This document shows, piece by piece, positions 50,933-60,231 of a DNA stretch of 64,000 nucleotides. Source of the DNA: Phreatobacter stygius (GTDB taxonomy: Bacteria; Pseudomonadota; Alphaproteobacteria; Rhizobiales; Phreatobacteraceae); contig NZ_CP039690.1 in the NCBI RefSeq assembly GCF_005144885.1, forward strand, positions 2,307,001-2,371,000, read 5' to 3'. Under the pieces are notes generated by a model. The model searched no databases. It worked only from the letters and a program-made list of their open reading frames with translations, and had not been told where the DNA came from. Position 1 is the first letter of the stretch. Each line of letters opens with the position of its first letter. Made by a program: the position numbers and the translations under genes.

Positions 50933-51351
50933 TCTGCGCCTTACTCCTCGCCGGCCTAGATCTGGCCGCTGGTGACGCCGGACCGTCGGCGAATGACCGC
51001 CGGCAGCCGGTCCACGACGCCCGACGGGCTCGTGGTGGTTCGCGCGAAAGGAACGATTTGCGAGATCTGAACGGATCCAGCCTTAGGTCCCTGACGGTAG
51101 CCGGCGACAAAAACAACCACCGCGGCACGGCGAAAACCGCTTGCGCGGGCTTCCATCGTGTCGTTTCATCGGAATTTTCCGAAAAAAGGCGCTCCACAAA
51201 GCGGGAGCGCACCGGCTGGACCGTTATGTTGACCGACTGTAACCGGACACTATCACAATTTACGCCGAAATCAAAGGCTTAAGCGAATAGGCCCGGCGAA
51301 GCGCCCCGAAACGGGCCCCGATCCGCCGGTAAATGGGTCCGGTGAGTTGGG
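50933..51351. other. carD-fdxA intergenic region
   Basis: This 419-bp region has no convincing gene. It holds the fdxA terminator (51182-51210) and, between it and carD, presumably the carD promoter. A further GC-rich inverted stretch lies around 51294-51322. The open frames seen on the plus strand here have no SD and poor composition. Confidence 0.5.
51182..51210 (-). terminator. Intrinsic terminator downstream of fdxA
   Basis: Read on the minus strand, GCGCTCC (from 51210) pairs with GGAGCGC (to 51189) over an 8-base loop. CTTTTTT follows (51188-51182). It lies about 140 bases past the fdxA stop and is a standard rho-independent form. Confidence 0.75.
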
Positions 51352-51687
51352 TCAGTCACCTTGACCCGGTTCCGGCGACAACAGGGCTTCCTTGTCGGGT
51401 TTGCCGTCCCAATCCTTGGCATCGGCAGGCGACTCGCGCTTCTGCGTGATGTTCGGCCATTTCGACGCAAAGTCGGCATTGATGCCGAGCCACTTTTCCA
51501 GACCCGTCTCGGTATCCGGCTTGATCGCTTCCGCCGGGCATTCCGGTTCGCAGACGCCGCAATCGATGCACTCGTCCGGGTGGATGACGAGAAAATTCTC
51601 CCCCTCGTAGAAGCAGTCGACGGGACAAACTTCTACGCAGTCCATGTATTTGCACTTGATGCAATTCTCGGTGACCACATAGGTCAT
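51352..51687 (-). CDS. fdxA: 7Fe-8S ferredoxin FdxA
   Basis: The 111-residue electron carrier has one 4Fe-4S and one 3Fe-4S-type binding pattern ([17 protein letters not shown] and [12 protein letters not shown]). The C-terminal extension ([20 protein letters not shown]) is characteristic of the alphaproteobacterial/Azotobacter FdxA family. The start follows GGAGCCTGTCC. It is divergent from htpX. Confidence 0.95.
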   Translation of the reverse strand: MTYVVTENCIKCKYMDCVEVCPVDCFYEGENFLVIHPDECIDCGVCEPECPAEAIKPDTETGLEKWLGINADFASKWPNITQKRESPADAKDWDGKPDKEALLSPEPGQGD

Positions 51688-51838
51688 GGACAGGCTCCGG
51701 CGGGCGGCGATAGGCGAACTTGCGAATTACCAGATCGGAACGTTCGTACGCAAGTGAACTCGCGGCTCCGAAGACGGCAGTCTTGCCGTTTCGAGGCCCG
51801 AGCACGATCTTATGACGGCCGCCACCTGGGGATTTTAT

Positions 51839-52768
51839 ATGAACTACGCCAAGACCGCGATGCTTCTTGCCGCCATGACCGCGCTGTTCATGGGGCTCGG
51901 CTACCTCATTGGCGGCCGCACCGGCATGTTCGTCGCGCTGGCCGTCGCGGCCGTCATGAACTTTTGGAGCTATTGGGGATCGGATCGCGCCGTCCTCAAC
52001 ATGTATGGTGCGCAGGAGGTCGACCAGCACTCTGCGCCCGACCTCTATGCGATGGTCCACGGGCTGACCGAACGCGCCGGCCTGCCCATGCCGCGGGTCT
52101 TCATCATCCACGAGGACCAGCCGAACGCCTTCGCCACCGGCCGCAACCCGGAAAACGCCGCCGTCGCGGTCAATACCGGACTGCTCAACCGGCTGACGCG
52201 CGACGAGGTCGCCGGCGTCGTCGCCCACGAACTGGCGCATATCAAGAACCGCGACACCTTGACCATGACGATCACCGCGACCTTGGCTGGCGCGGTCTCG
52301 ATGCTGGCCAATTTCGCGGCCTTTGCCGGCGGTTCGAACGACACGCGCAACCCGGTCGGCCTGATCGGCTCGATTGCCATGATGATCCTGGCGCCGCTCG
52401 CGGCGTCGATCGTCCAGATGGCCATTTCGCGGTCGCGCGAATATGAGGCCGACCGCATCGGCGCGGAGATTTCCGGCAATCCGATCGCACTCGCCTCGGC
52501 GCTCGCCAAGATCGCCGGAGCCCATGACGACGCCGTCAATGTCACCGCCGAGCGCAATCCGCAGACCGCCCATATGTTCATCATCAATCCGCTGAGCGGC
52601 CAGCGGATGGACAACCTGTTCTCGACCCATCCCGATACCGGCAACCGGATTGCCGCCCTCGAGGCGCTCGCCGCGCAGTGGGGCGTGGCGCATTATTCCG
52701 CGCCGGTTCCGCCGAACCAGGCGGCACCCTGGGGCAGTGCGCAGCGCCGGCCCGGCCCCTGGGGTTGA
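51839..52768 (+). CDS. htpX: Membrane zinc metalloprotease HtpX
   Basis: The 309-residue inner-membrane M48 protease takes part in membrane-protein quality control. N-terminal helices ([22 protein letters not shown]) precede the zinc site HELAH in [14 protein letters not shown]; the third ligand Glu is in [10 protein letters not shown]. The start MNYAKTAML fits family N-termini and has GGGGA upstream; the ATG at 51812 is longer. Often under stress-sigma control; the sigma-32 paralogue gene is 5 kb away. Confidence 0.95.
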   Translation: MNYAKTAMLLAAMTALFMGLGYLIGGRTGMFVALAVAAVMNFWSYWGSDRAVLNMYGAQEVDQHSAPDLYAMVHGLTERAGLPMPRVFIIHEDQPNAFATGRNPENAAVAVNTGLLNRLTRDEVAGVVAHELAHIKNRDTLTMTITATLAGAVSMLANFAAFAGGSNDTRNPVGLIGSIAMMILAPLAASIVQMAISRSREYEADRIGAEISGNPIALASALAKIAGAHDDAVNVTAERNPQTAHMFIINPLSGQRMDNLFSTHPDTGNRIAALEALAAQWGVAHYSAPVPPNQAAPWGSAQRRPGPWG

Positions 52769-52843
52769 AGACGAGGCCGGCCAGCCCCCGGTCGGTTTGA
52801 CCAGGAGCCGGCCGGGTCGATCTGTCGCATGATCGGCGACGCG

Positions 52844-54520
52844 TCAGGCGGCGCGCAGGCTTTTGACGAAATCCGCCACTTCCGATTTCAGCTCGGCCGC
52901 CTTTTCGGTCAGGTTTGACGACAGTCCCATCAGTTGTGTCGAGGCGGCCCCGGTCATTTCGGCTGCCCGGCCAACACCGTTGATATTGCCGGTCACGGCC
53001 TCGGTGCCCTGGGCCGCGCGCTGCGTGTTCGAGGCGATTTCCTGGGTCGCGGCGCCCTGCTCCTCGACCGAACCGGCGACGCTGGTCGAGATCGAACGGA
53101 TCGAGGCAATGGTGCCGACGATCTTCTCGATCGAGCCGACGGTACGCGCCGTCGCCTGCTGGATCTCCATGATCTTCGCGCTGATCTCGTTGGTGGCGCG
53201 CGCCGTCTGGGCCGCGAGCTGCTTCACTTCGCTGGCCACCACCGCAAAACCCTTGCCGGCTTCCCCCGCCCGCGCCGCCTCGATCGTGGCGTTCAGCGCC
53301 AGGAGATTGGTCTGCCCGGCGATCGTATTGATCAGCTCGATCACCTGGCCGATCTTCTCCGCGGCATCCGACAGGGCGCGGATATCGCTTTCGGTGCGCG
53401 ACGCTTCCTCCGCCGCGGTATTGGCGATATCGGCGGACTGGTTGACCTTGGCCGCGATCTCCTGGACCGAGGCGGCCATTTCTTCGGTCGAGACGGCAAC
53501 GGTCTGGACGTTGAGCGAGGCGCGCTCGGCCGCGCCGGAGACGGCGGTGGCCTGGCGCGAGGTCTCTTCCGCCGTTGCGGCGAGGTTCCTGGCGGAATCC
53601 TCCAATTCGCTCGACGACTGCGAGAAGCCCTCCGCCAGCGCGCCGAGCTTGGCCTGGAACGAGTCGGCAATGGCATTGCGCTCGACCACCAGCCGTTCGG
53701 CCGCGCGCTTCTCGTTCGCCACCTGCTCCTGCCTGAGCCGTTCGGTCTCGGCCAGCCCGTCCCGGAACACCTCGAGCGCCCGCGCCATGTCGCCGATCTC
53801 GTTCTGCGTCGTCGCGTTGGGAATTTCGGTATCGAGATTGCCGCCGGCGACCGATTGCATCGCCCCGGTCAGCTTGCCGAGCGGACGGGTGACGCCGATC
53901 AGCACGAAGCCCGCGGCGCCGAGGCCGACGACGATGCCGAAACCCAGCAGCAACAGCGTCTGGAAGCGCGCGCTGTCATAGGTCGCGATGCTCTGGGCAT
54001 ATTGGGTATCGCTGCCGGTGGCGTTGAATTCGAGCGACTTGTCGGCGGCGGCCACCACCTGGTCGAACAATTGCACCGACTCGCCATAGAGTTTGGCGAC
54101 TTCATCGGCCTGCCCGCGTCGGGCGGCGTCGACCACCTTGTCGGAATGTGCCTTGTAGCGGGCCCAGGTCGCCTTGATCTGCTCGAACAACTGACGTTCG
54201 GTGGCATCGGCCTGCATCGTCTCATACTGCCGGAAGGTCGCCGCGATGTCGTTGACCATCCGGTCGCGGAATTTCTCCAGTTCCGCCGCCTGCGCGCCGT
54301 CGCGCATGCCCGACAGGCGAAGTTCGGCGACGCGGACCCGCGCCACCTGATATTTGAAAACGCCCAGAGTACGCACACTCGGCAGCCAGTTCGTCGCCAT
54401 CTCCTTGACGTCGCTATTGACCGCGGCAAGCTTCGACACTGCCGACCAGCCCTGGATTCCCGAGACGCCGATCATTAGCAGCAGGGTCGCGATCAACACC
54501 AGTTTCACTGGGACTTTCAT
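52844..54520 (-). CDS. Methyl-accepting chemotaxis protein
   Basis: A 558-residue transmembrane chemoreceptor. Helix 1 is at [21 protein letters not shown], followed by a four-helix-bundle-like periplasmic domain (about 30-185), helix 2 ([22 protein letters not shown]), HAMP (about 210-265) and the signalling tip with [20 protein letters not shown]. Its ligand is unknown. The C-terminus ([12 protein letters not shown]) lacks a CheR-binding pentapeptide. No che genes are near, so it joins a distant chemotaxis system. Confidence 0.94.
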   Translation of the reverse strand: MKVPVKLVLIATLLLMIGVSGIQGWSAVSKLAAVNSDVKEMATNWLPSVRTLGVFKYQVARVRVAELRLSGMRDGAQAAELEKFRDRMVNDIAATFRQYETMQADATERQLFEQIKATWARYKAHSDKVVDAARRGQADEVAKLYGESVQLFDQVVAAADKSLEFNATGSDTQYAQSIATYDSARFQTLLLLGFGIVVGLGAAGFVLIGVTRPLGKLTGAMQSVAGGNLDTEIPNATTQNEIGDMARALEVFRDGLAETERLRQEQVANEKRAAERLVVERNAIADSFQAKLGALAEGFSQSSSELEDSARNLAATAEETSRQATAVSGAAERASLNVQTVAVSTEEMAASVQEIAAKVNQSADIANTAAEEASRTESDIRALSDAAEKIGQVIELINTIAGQTNLLALNATIEAARAGEAGKGFAVVASEVKQLAAQTARATNEISAKIMEIQQATARTVGSIEKIVGTIASIRSISTSVAGSVEEQGAATQEIASNTQRAAQGTEAVTGNINGVGRAAEMTGAASTQLMGLSSNLTEKAAELKSEVADFVKSLRAA

Positions 54521-54919
54521 TCGAGATGCATCCTTCTTGGCGCCGGGACAGCGGCGATCTCGCTTTGATTAGAGATTCATCCTAAATGCATGGTTAAATT
54601 GGAATAATGCCGCTCACTAGACTCGTTTTATATTTGTCGTCAGAAAAATAGGTAAACATACTTATATACGAATTTCATATGGCATAGCGAATCTCAACTC
54701 TAGGCAGTTTCTGGATTTCGCCTCTCGAAATTGGCTCGCCCGGTTGTTTCCGGCTCGCCCTCGCCACAATTCGGCACAGAACCTTTACCTTGGATTATCT
54801 TACAACAACGCAGTGTATCTCCTGGAAATACGCTCGCGTTCGAACGACCACCGGCGGCGGTCGGCGAGCCCGCGGGCCGGCCCCTTGCCGCAGCGGGGCT
54901 TGCCGCCTAAACGGACCGG
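54521..54919. other. AT-rich intergenic region
   Basis: About 400 bases between the chemoreceptor start and the RsmB-like gene, with a marked AT-rich stretch at roughly 54580-54720 (for example TTTATATTTGTC and ATACTTATATACG) in an otherwise GC-rich window. No gene or clear repeat is seen. It may carry divergent promoters or be a remnant of foreign DNA. Confidence 0.5.
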
Positions 54920-56248
54920 ATGAGCAAGCGTCCGTTCCGACCAGCAGCCAGGAAACCGGCCCCGCCACCTGGCCTCGCCTCCCGCAGACGTGCCTGCGAG
55001 CTGGTCGAAACGGTCACCTTGTGGCTCCGGCCGCTCGACGAGGCGCTGGACGAACCGACCGGCCTCGATGCCGCCGACCGCGCCCTTGCCCGCAAGATCG
55101 CCGCCACGGCGCTGCGCCGCCTCGGTTCGATCGACAAGATCCTGCGCGGCAGGCTCGCCAAGGGTTTGCCCGACGGCTTGCCCCGGCTCAAGACCGTGCT
55201 GCAGACCGGCGCTTGCCAGATCCTGTTTCTCGACGTGCCCGACTATGCCGCCGTCGATGTTGCGGTGCGCCTGGTCGAAGCCGACCGCAAGGCCAAGGGT
55301 TTTGTCGGCCTGACCAATGCGGTGCTGCGCGGCATTGCCCGCGACAAGGAATTGATCCTGGCCGAGCTCGACGCCCTGGACGATCTCGCGCCCTGGCTGA
55401 GGCAACGCTGGACCGCCACCTATGGCGAGGCCGCGACCCGCGCCATCGCCGAAATCCAATCGATCGAACCGCCGCTGGATCTGACCGTCAAGGCCGATCC
55501 GGAGGCCTGGGCCGCCCGGCTTGCCGGCCGGGTGACGCCGACCGGTTCGGTCCGCCTGAGCGGTGCCGGCCCGGTGACCGAGCTGGCCGGTTTTGACGAT
55601 GGCGCCTGGTGGGTGCAGGACGCCGCCGCCGCCCTGCCGGCGCGCCTGCTCGGCGACGTCAGAGGCCTTGCGGTCGCCGATCTCTGTGCCGCACCCGGCG
55701 GCAAGACCGCCCAGCTCGCCGCCGCCGGTGCCGTCGTCACTGCCGTCGACCGCTCGGCCAAGCGGCTGGAACGGCTGACCCAGAACATGCAGCGGCTCGG
55801 CCTTACGGTCACCGTCCTGACCGCCGATGCGATGAATCTCACCGGCAGCTACGACGCCGTGCTGCTGGATGCGCCCTGTACGGCGACCGGCACGGTGCGC
55901 GGCCATCCCGACGTGATGCACCTGAAGACGATGGCCGATGTCGAAGGCCTCGCCCGCATGCAGGCCCGCCTGCTCGACCGGGTCGCCGATCTCTTGAAGC
56001 CGGGCGGCAAGGCGATCTATTGCACCTGCTCGCTGGAGCCGGAGGAGGGCGAGCAGCAGATTTCGGCGCTGATCGCCCGCGATCCGCGCATCGGCCTCGA
56101 TCCGATCGATCCCGACGAGTTTCCGGGCCTTGGCCCTTTCATCGGCGCCGCCGGCATGCTGCGCACCTTGCCGTCGGCCTGGGCCAATGCCGATGCCTCG
56201 CTCGCCGGCCTCGACGGCTTCTTTGCCGCCCGGCTCGTCCGGCATTGA
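54920..56248 (+). CDS. RsmB-like rRNA (cytosine-C5) methyltransferase
   Basis: A 442-residue protein with an N-terminal NusB-like helical domain (about 20-150) and a C-terminal Rossmann m5C-methyltransferase domain. The SAM motif is DLCAAPGGKTAQLAAAG. Motif IV VLLDAPCTATGTVRGHPD carries one catalytic Cys, and YCTCSLEPEEGE the nucleophilic Cys. It probably methylates 16S rRNA C967-equivalent. It precedes lptM-lysA in a common run. Confidence 0.93.
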   Translation: MSKRPFRPAARKPAPPPGLASRRRACELVETVTLWLRPLDEALDEPTGLDAADRALARKIAATALRRLGSIDKILRGRLAKGLPDGLPRLKTVLQTGACQILFLDVPDYAAVDVAVRLVEADRKAKGFVGLTNAVLRGIARDKELILAELDALDDLAPWLRQRWTATYGEAATRAIAEIQSIEPPLDLTVKADPEAWAARLAGRVTPTGSVRLSGAGPVTELAGFDDGAWWVQDAAAALPARLLGDVRGLAVADLCAAPGGKTAQLAAAGAVVTAVDRSAKRLERLTQNMQRLGLTVTVLTADAMNLTGSYDAVLLDAPCTATGTVRGHPDVMHLKTMADVEGLARMQARLLDRVADLLKPGGKAIYCTCSLEPEEGEQQISALIARDPRIGLDPIDPDEFPGLGPFIGAAGMLRTLPSAWANADASLAGLDGFFAARLVRH

Positions 56249-56316
56249 CGGCCCCTCTCGCGATCCTGGGAATGATCCGTTATGGTGCGCCCGCTTCGTC
56301 CCCGAGAGGCCACGCA

Positions 56317-56622
56317 TTGACCGCTTATCCGTCCCGCCGTACCGCTCTCGTCCTCGTCGTTTCGGGCGCCCTGGCGCTTGGCGCCTGCGGCCGTCGCGGC
56401 AATCTCGAACTGCCGGGCCCGACGCCCTCGCCGATCGGCGGCCCGACGCCGCCCAGCCTGCCGCCGCGCACCGAGACCGCCGCCGATCCGGCCAATCCGC
56501 CGCAACGCCAGCCGGGCGGCCAGGTCACCGCCCCGGCCACGCGGAATTATGATCCGAACCGGCCGGTCGGCCAGCGGCCGCTCGTGCCGTCCGGCCGCTT
56601 CATCCTCGATCCGCTCTTGTAA
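56317..56622 (+). CDS. lptM: LptM-like LPS-assembly lipoprotein (YifL family)
   Basis: A 101-residue lipoprotein with a short signal and lipobox LALGACGRRGNLELPG (Cys about 25), then a Pro/Gly-rich tail. LptM-type proteins assist disulfide formation in LptD and are typically encoded directly before lysA, as here (three bases between them). The start is a TTG with GAGAGG upstream; the ATG at 56272 gives a longer N-terminus. Confidence 0.85.
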   Translation: MTAYPSRRTALVLVVSGALALGACGRRGNLELPGPTPSPIGGPTPPSLPPRTETAADPANPPQRQPGGQVTAPATRNYDPNRPVGQRPLVPSGRFILDPLL

Positions 56623-56625
56623 GCC

Positions 56626-57891
56626 ATGCACCATTTTGCCTACCGCGCCGGCGTCATGCACGCCGAGGATGTCGCGCTCGACCGGCTCGCCGGCGAGGTG
56701 GGCACGCCGTTCTATTGTTATGCGACGGCGACGCTGGAGCGCCACTACCGGGTGTTCACCGAGGCCTTTGCCGGGCTCGACTCGCTCGTCTGTTATGCCA
56801 TGAAGGCCAATTCGAACCAGGCGGTGATCAAGACCCTGGCGAGCCTCGGCGCCGGCATGGACGTGGTCTCGGGCGGCGAATTGAAGCGTGCGCTGGCCGC
56901 CGGCGTGCCGGGCCAGCGGATCATGTTCTCCGGCGTCGGCAAGACCCGCGAGGAGCATCGCGCCGCCCTCGAGGCCGGGGTCTTCTGCATCAATGTCGAA
57001 AGCGAGCCGGAGGTCATCCAGCTGTCCGAGGTCGCGACCTCGCTCGGCACCACCGCCCATATTTCGTTCCGGGTCAATCCGGATGTCGACGCCCGGACCC
57101 ACGCCAAGATCTCCACCGGCAAGAGCGAGAACAAGTTCGGCATTCCGATCTCGACGGCGCGCGAGGTCTATGCCCGATCGGCCCGGCTGCCCGGCATCAA
57201 GATCGCCGGCGTCGACATGCATATCGGGTCGCAGATCACCGATCTCGCGCCGTTCGACGACGCCTTCGCGCTGCTCACCGACTTCGTCCGGACGCTGCGC
57301 GCCGACGGCCACCGCATCGATCATGTCGATGTCGGCGGCGGCCTCGGCATTCCCTACAAGGACGACAACGAGCCGCCGCCCGATCCGGCCCGTTATGCCG
57401 AGGTGGTCAAGCGCCACACCGCCACGATCGACGCCAAGGTGATCTTTGAGCCGGGCCGCCTGATCGTCGGCAATGCCGGCATCCTGGTCACCCGCGTTCT
57501 CTATGTGAAGGAGGGCGAGGGCCGCACTTTCGTGGTGGTCGACGCCGCCATGAACGACCTGATCCGCCCGACCCTTTATGAGGCCCATCACGAGATCCGG
57601 CCGATTGTCGAGCCGGTTGCCGGCGCGGCCCGCCCGAAGGTCGACGTCGTCGGGCCGGTCTGCGAGACCGGCGACTATATGGCGCTCGGCCGCAAGCTGC
57701 CCGAGGTGAAGGCCGGCGATCTCCTGGCGATCATGTCGGCGGGCGCCTATGGCGCCGTCCAGGCCGGCACCTACAACACCCGCGCCCTGTCGCCGGAAGT
57801 GCTGGTCAAGGGCGCCGATTGGGCGGTCGTCAGGCCGCGCGTCGAGGTCGATGCGATCATCGCGCTCGACCGGGTGCCCGGCTGGCTCTGA
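56626..57891 (+). CDS. lysA: Diaminopimelate decarboxylase
   Basis: The 421-residue PLP-dependent enzyme converts meso-diaminopimelate to lysine. The PLP-lysine is in VCYAMKANSNQ, the His/Gly motif in AGVDMHIGSQITD, and the phosphate/Glu region in FEPGRLIVGNAG. The dimer-interface Cys is in GPVCETGDYMALG, and the C-terminal Tyr in MSAGAYGAVQAGTYN. Starts three bases after lptM. Confidence 0.97.
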   Translation: MHHFAYRAGVMHAEDVALDRLAGEVGTPFYCYATATLERHYRVFTEAFAGLDSLVCYAMKANSNQAVIKTLASLGAGMDVVSGGELKRALAAGVPGQRIMFSGVGKTREEHRAALEAGVFCINVESEPEVIQLSEVATSLGTTAHISFRVNPDVDARTHAKISTGKSENKFGIPISTAREVYARSARLPGIKIAGVDMHIGSQITDLAPFDDAFALLTDFVRTLRADGHRIDHVDVGGGLGIPYKDDNEPPPDPARYAEVVKRHTATIDAKVIFEPGRLIVGNAGILVTRVLYVKEGEGRTFVVVDAAMNDLIRPTLYEAHHEIRPIVEPVAGAARPKVDVVGPVCETGDYMALGRKLPEVKAGDLLAIMSAGAYGAVQAGTYNTRALSPEVLVKGADWAVVRPRVEVDAIIALDRVPGWL

Positions 57892-57971
57892 TGCTGCAGT
57901 GCCAAACGGCGGATTGACCCGGCGGCCGCAAGGGCGTTGAACGGGGCTAATCTGCGTCCGTGAGGTGCCCC

Positions 57972-58643
57972 ATGTTGCCAACCCGCCTGATTGACGGCTA
58001 CGCGTCCTTTCTCGACGGCCGTTTCCCGCGCGAAACCGAGCGCTACCAGCAACTCGAAAAAGACGGCCAGCGCCCGAAGACCATGGTCATCGGCTGCTGC
58101 GACAGCCGCGTCTCGCCCGAGGTCATCTTCGACGTCGGCCCGGGCGAACTGTTCGTCGTCCGCAATGTCGCCAACCTGGTGCCGCCTTATGCGCCGGACG
58201 AGAACTATCACGGCACCTCCGCCGCCCTCGAATTCGCGGTCATGGCGCTGCGCGTTTCCGACATCGTGGTGCTCGGTCACGGCCGCTGCGGCGGCATCCG
58301 GGCTGCCGTCAGCGACGATGCCGAACCGCTGTCGCCGGGCGATTTCATCGGCAAGTGGATGGGCATGATCGCACCCGCGATCGAAGAGGCCGGCCCGCGC
58401 GGCGCCTTGTCCATGGCCGACTACCTGACCCGGCTCGAACATGCCTCGGTCGCGACATCGCTCAGGAACCTGCGCACCTTCCCCTGCGTGCGCATTCTGG
58501 AAGAACGCGGCAAGCTGAAGCTGCACGGCGCCTTTTTCGGTGTCGCCACCGGTGTGTTGAGCGTGCTCGACGAGGCGACCGGCATCTTCGCGCCGGTGCT
58601 CGACCGGCCCGGCAAGACATTCAGCTGCGATGCGGTGGCATAA
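57972..58643 (+). CDS. Beta-class carbonic anhydrase
   Basis: A 223-residue zinc enzyme that interconverts CO2 and bicarbonate. The zinc/active-site motifs are IGCCDSRVSPEVI (Cys-x-Asp-x-Arg) and VVLGHGRCGGI (His-x-x-Cys), in standard spacing. The ATG at 57972 (MLPTRLID) is preferred over the GTG at 57960. It follows lysA on the same strand, 80 bases away. An intergenic repeat and hairpin follow it. Confidence 0.95.
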   Translation: MLPTRLIDGYASFLDGRFPRETERYQQLEKDGQRPKTMVIGCCDSRVSPEVIFDVGPGELFVVRNVANLVPPYAPDENYHGTSAALEFAVMALRVSDIVVLGHGRCGGIRAAVSDDAEPLSPGDFIGKWMGMIAPAIEEAGPRGALSMADYLTRLEHASVATSLRNLRTFPCVRILEERGKLKLHGAFFGVATGVLSVLDEATGIFAPVLDRPGKTFSCDAVA

Positions 58644-58738
58644 GGCGAATAGCGGGTAGCGAATAGCGAGTAGCGAATGGGGAGCGGCGGTGACCGCTCC
58701 GAGCGGGGCACGTGCCAACCGCGCAACCCCATTCGCTA
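58644..58738. repeat. Degenerate GCGAATA-type repeat with an inverted copy
   Basis: Several near-repeats of (TA)GCGAATAGCG fill 58644-58680 after the carbonic anhydrase stop. TAGCGAATGGGG (58671-58682) has a perfect inverted complement CCCCATTCGCTA at 58727-58738. The inverted copies could form a long stem. This heptamer-like pattern looks like an intergenic repeat family; its spread in the genome cannot be told from here. Confidence 0.7.
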
Positions 58739-58763
58739 TTCGCCATTCGCCCTCCGAAACGGC

Positions 58764-58788
58764 AACGGCGGGCCTGGGGCCCGCCGTT
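58764..58788. terminator. Hairpin between carbonic anhydrase and asd
   Basis: AACGGCGGGC (58764-58773) and GCCCGCCGTT (58779-58788) form a perfect 10-bp stem with a CTGGG loop. The two genes are convergent here, so it could end transcripts in both directions. No long U-tract. Confidence 0.65.
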
Positions 58789-58819
58789 GGCAACAAGACG
58801 TCTGGATGAGCAGGCGGCA

Positions 58820-59857
58820 TCAAGCCGCGGCTTTGGCCTTCGGCTGGATCAGCTTGCGGTTGATCAAGACTTCGGCGATCTGCACCGCGTTCAAGGCCGC
58901 GCCCTTGCGCAGATTGTCCGAGACGCACCAGAAAGCCAGACCGTTCTCGACCGTCGAATCCTCGCGGATGCGCGAAATATAGGTTGCGTCCTCGCCGGCG
59001 GCATCGAGCGGCGTGGCGTAGCCACCCGGCTCCTGCTTGTCGATCACCAGGATGCCCGGCGCCGCGCGCAGGATTTCACGCGCCTCTTCGGCCCGGATCG
59101 GCTGCTCGCACTCGATGTTGACGGCTTCCGAATGGGCAATGAACACCGGCACGCGCACGCAGGTGGCGGTCAGCTTGATCTTCGGGTCGAGAATCTTCTT
59201 GGTCTCGACCGTCATCTTCCACTCTTCCTTGGTGGACCCGTCTTCCATGAACACGTCGATATGGGGGATCACGTTGAAGGCGATGCGCTTCGGGAACTTC
59301 TTCACCTCGACCTCCTTGAGGGAGTAGAGGCCCTTGGTCTGGCGGTCGAGCTCGTCCATGCCGTCCTTGCCGGCGCCCGACACCGACTGATAGGTCGAAA
59401 CCACCACCCGCTTGATGCCGAAGCGGTCATGCAGCGGCTTCAACGCGACCACCAGCTGCGCCGTCGAGCAGTTCGGATTGGCGATGATATTGCGCTTGGA
59501 AAAGCCGGTAATGGCATCGGCGTTCACTTCCGGCACGATCAGCGGCACGTCGGAATCGTAGCGGAAGGCCGAGGAATTATCGATCACCACGCAGCCCTGC
59601 TGGCCGATCTTCGGCGACCATTCCTTCGACACCGCGCCACCCGCCGACATCAGGCAGATATCGGTATCGGAAAAGTCGTAATTTTCGAGCGCCCGGACCT
59701 TCAGCGTCTTGTCGCCGAAGGAGACCTCCTGGCCCATCGACCGGCGCGAGGCGAGCGGCACGACCTCGTCGACCGGGAACCCGCGTTCGGCCAGGATGGC
59801 AAGCATTTCGCGGCCCACATTGCCCGTGGCACCAACGACGGCGACCTTGTAACCCAT
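58820..59857 (-). CDS. asd: Aspartate-semialdehyde dehydrogenase
   Basis: A 345-residue NADPH enzyme converting aspartyl phosphate to the semialdehyde, leading to lysine, threonine and methionine. N-terminal KVAVVGATGNVGREML is the nucleotide site. The catalytic Cys is in IIANPNCSTAQLVVAL. The downstream His lies in the substrate domain around RVPVFIAHSEAVNIECEQ. Start MGYKVAV matches family N-termini. Convergent with carbonic anhydrase. Confidence 0.96.
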   Translation of the reverse strand: MGYKVAVVGATGNVGREMLAILAERGFPVDEVVPLASRRSMGQEVSFGDKTLKVRALENYDFSDTDICLMSAGGAVSKEWSPKIGQQGCVVIDNSSAFRYDSDVPLIVPEVNADAITGFSKRNIIANPNCSTAQLVVALKPLHDRFGIKRVVVSTYQSVSGAGKDGMDELDRQTKGLYSLKEVEVKKFPKRIAFNVIPHIDVFMEDGSTKEEWKMTVETKKILDPKIKLTATCVRVPVFIAHSEAVNIECEQPIRAEEAREILRAAPGILVIDKQEPGGYATPLDAAGEDATYISRIREDSTVENGLAFWCVSDNLRKGAALNAVQIAEVLINRKLIQPKAKAAA

Positions 59858-60231
59858 GATCTGAAGCCCTTGAGTTTTCAACTCTCCCCCGGGATCGAAA
59901 CCTTATCTCAAGGTTTCGTGGTGCCCATCTCCCCCGTCGGGGGAGCACCCGGAAGCGAGGACTAAGCGTCAGCCTGCCGTGCCGCTTTTGGCGGCCGGCG
60001 TGGTTTTCGTGCTTTTCGTGGTTGCAGCGAAAGCCATTGACGGAGAGGGTCCTCGGCGGAAGTGCCGTGAAGGTTAGGAAGAACATCACGCGCCATAAAA
60101 AGTCAATGCGGATGACGCCTTCGGGCCTTGGCTTTTCATAAAGGGCGCCGCAGTTTCGCCGGAAAACCCGTATCATCACACGCTGCGGTTCTGTCGCCGC
60201 GCCGACGAATGCCGAATGCCCGAGTGAACCC
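59858..60231. other. asd-opgD divergent intergenic region with two hairpins
   Basis: These 374 bases contain no gene I can support. GAAACCTT/AAGGTTTC (59898-59905 and 59911-59918) and CTCCCCC/GGGGGAG (59930-59936 and 59940-59946) are perfect stems upstream of asd. Further on, repeats of TTTTCGTG occur near 60004-60020. They may form leader structures for asd or be part of an intergenic repeat. Confidence 0.5.

Noticed and set aside
51058-51282. 74-codon plus-strand ORF between carD and fdxA
   Set aside because: It covers the fdxA terminator on the opposite strand, has no SD, and shows no protein-like pattern.
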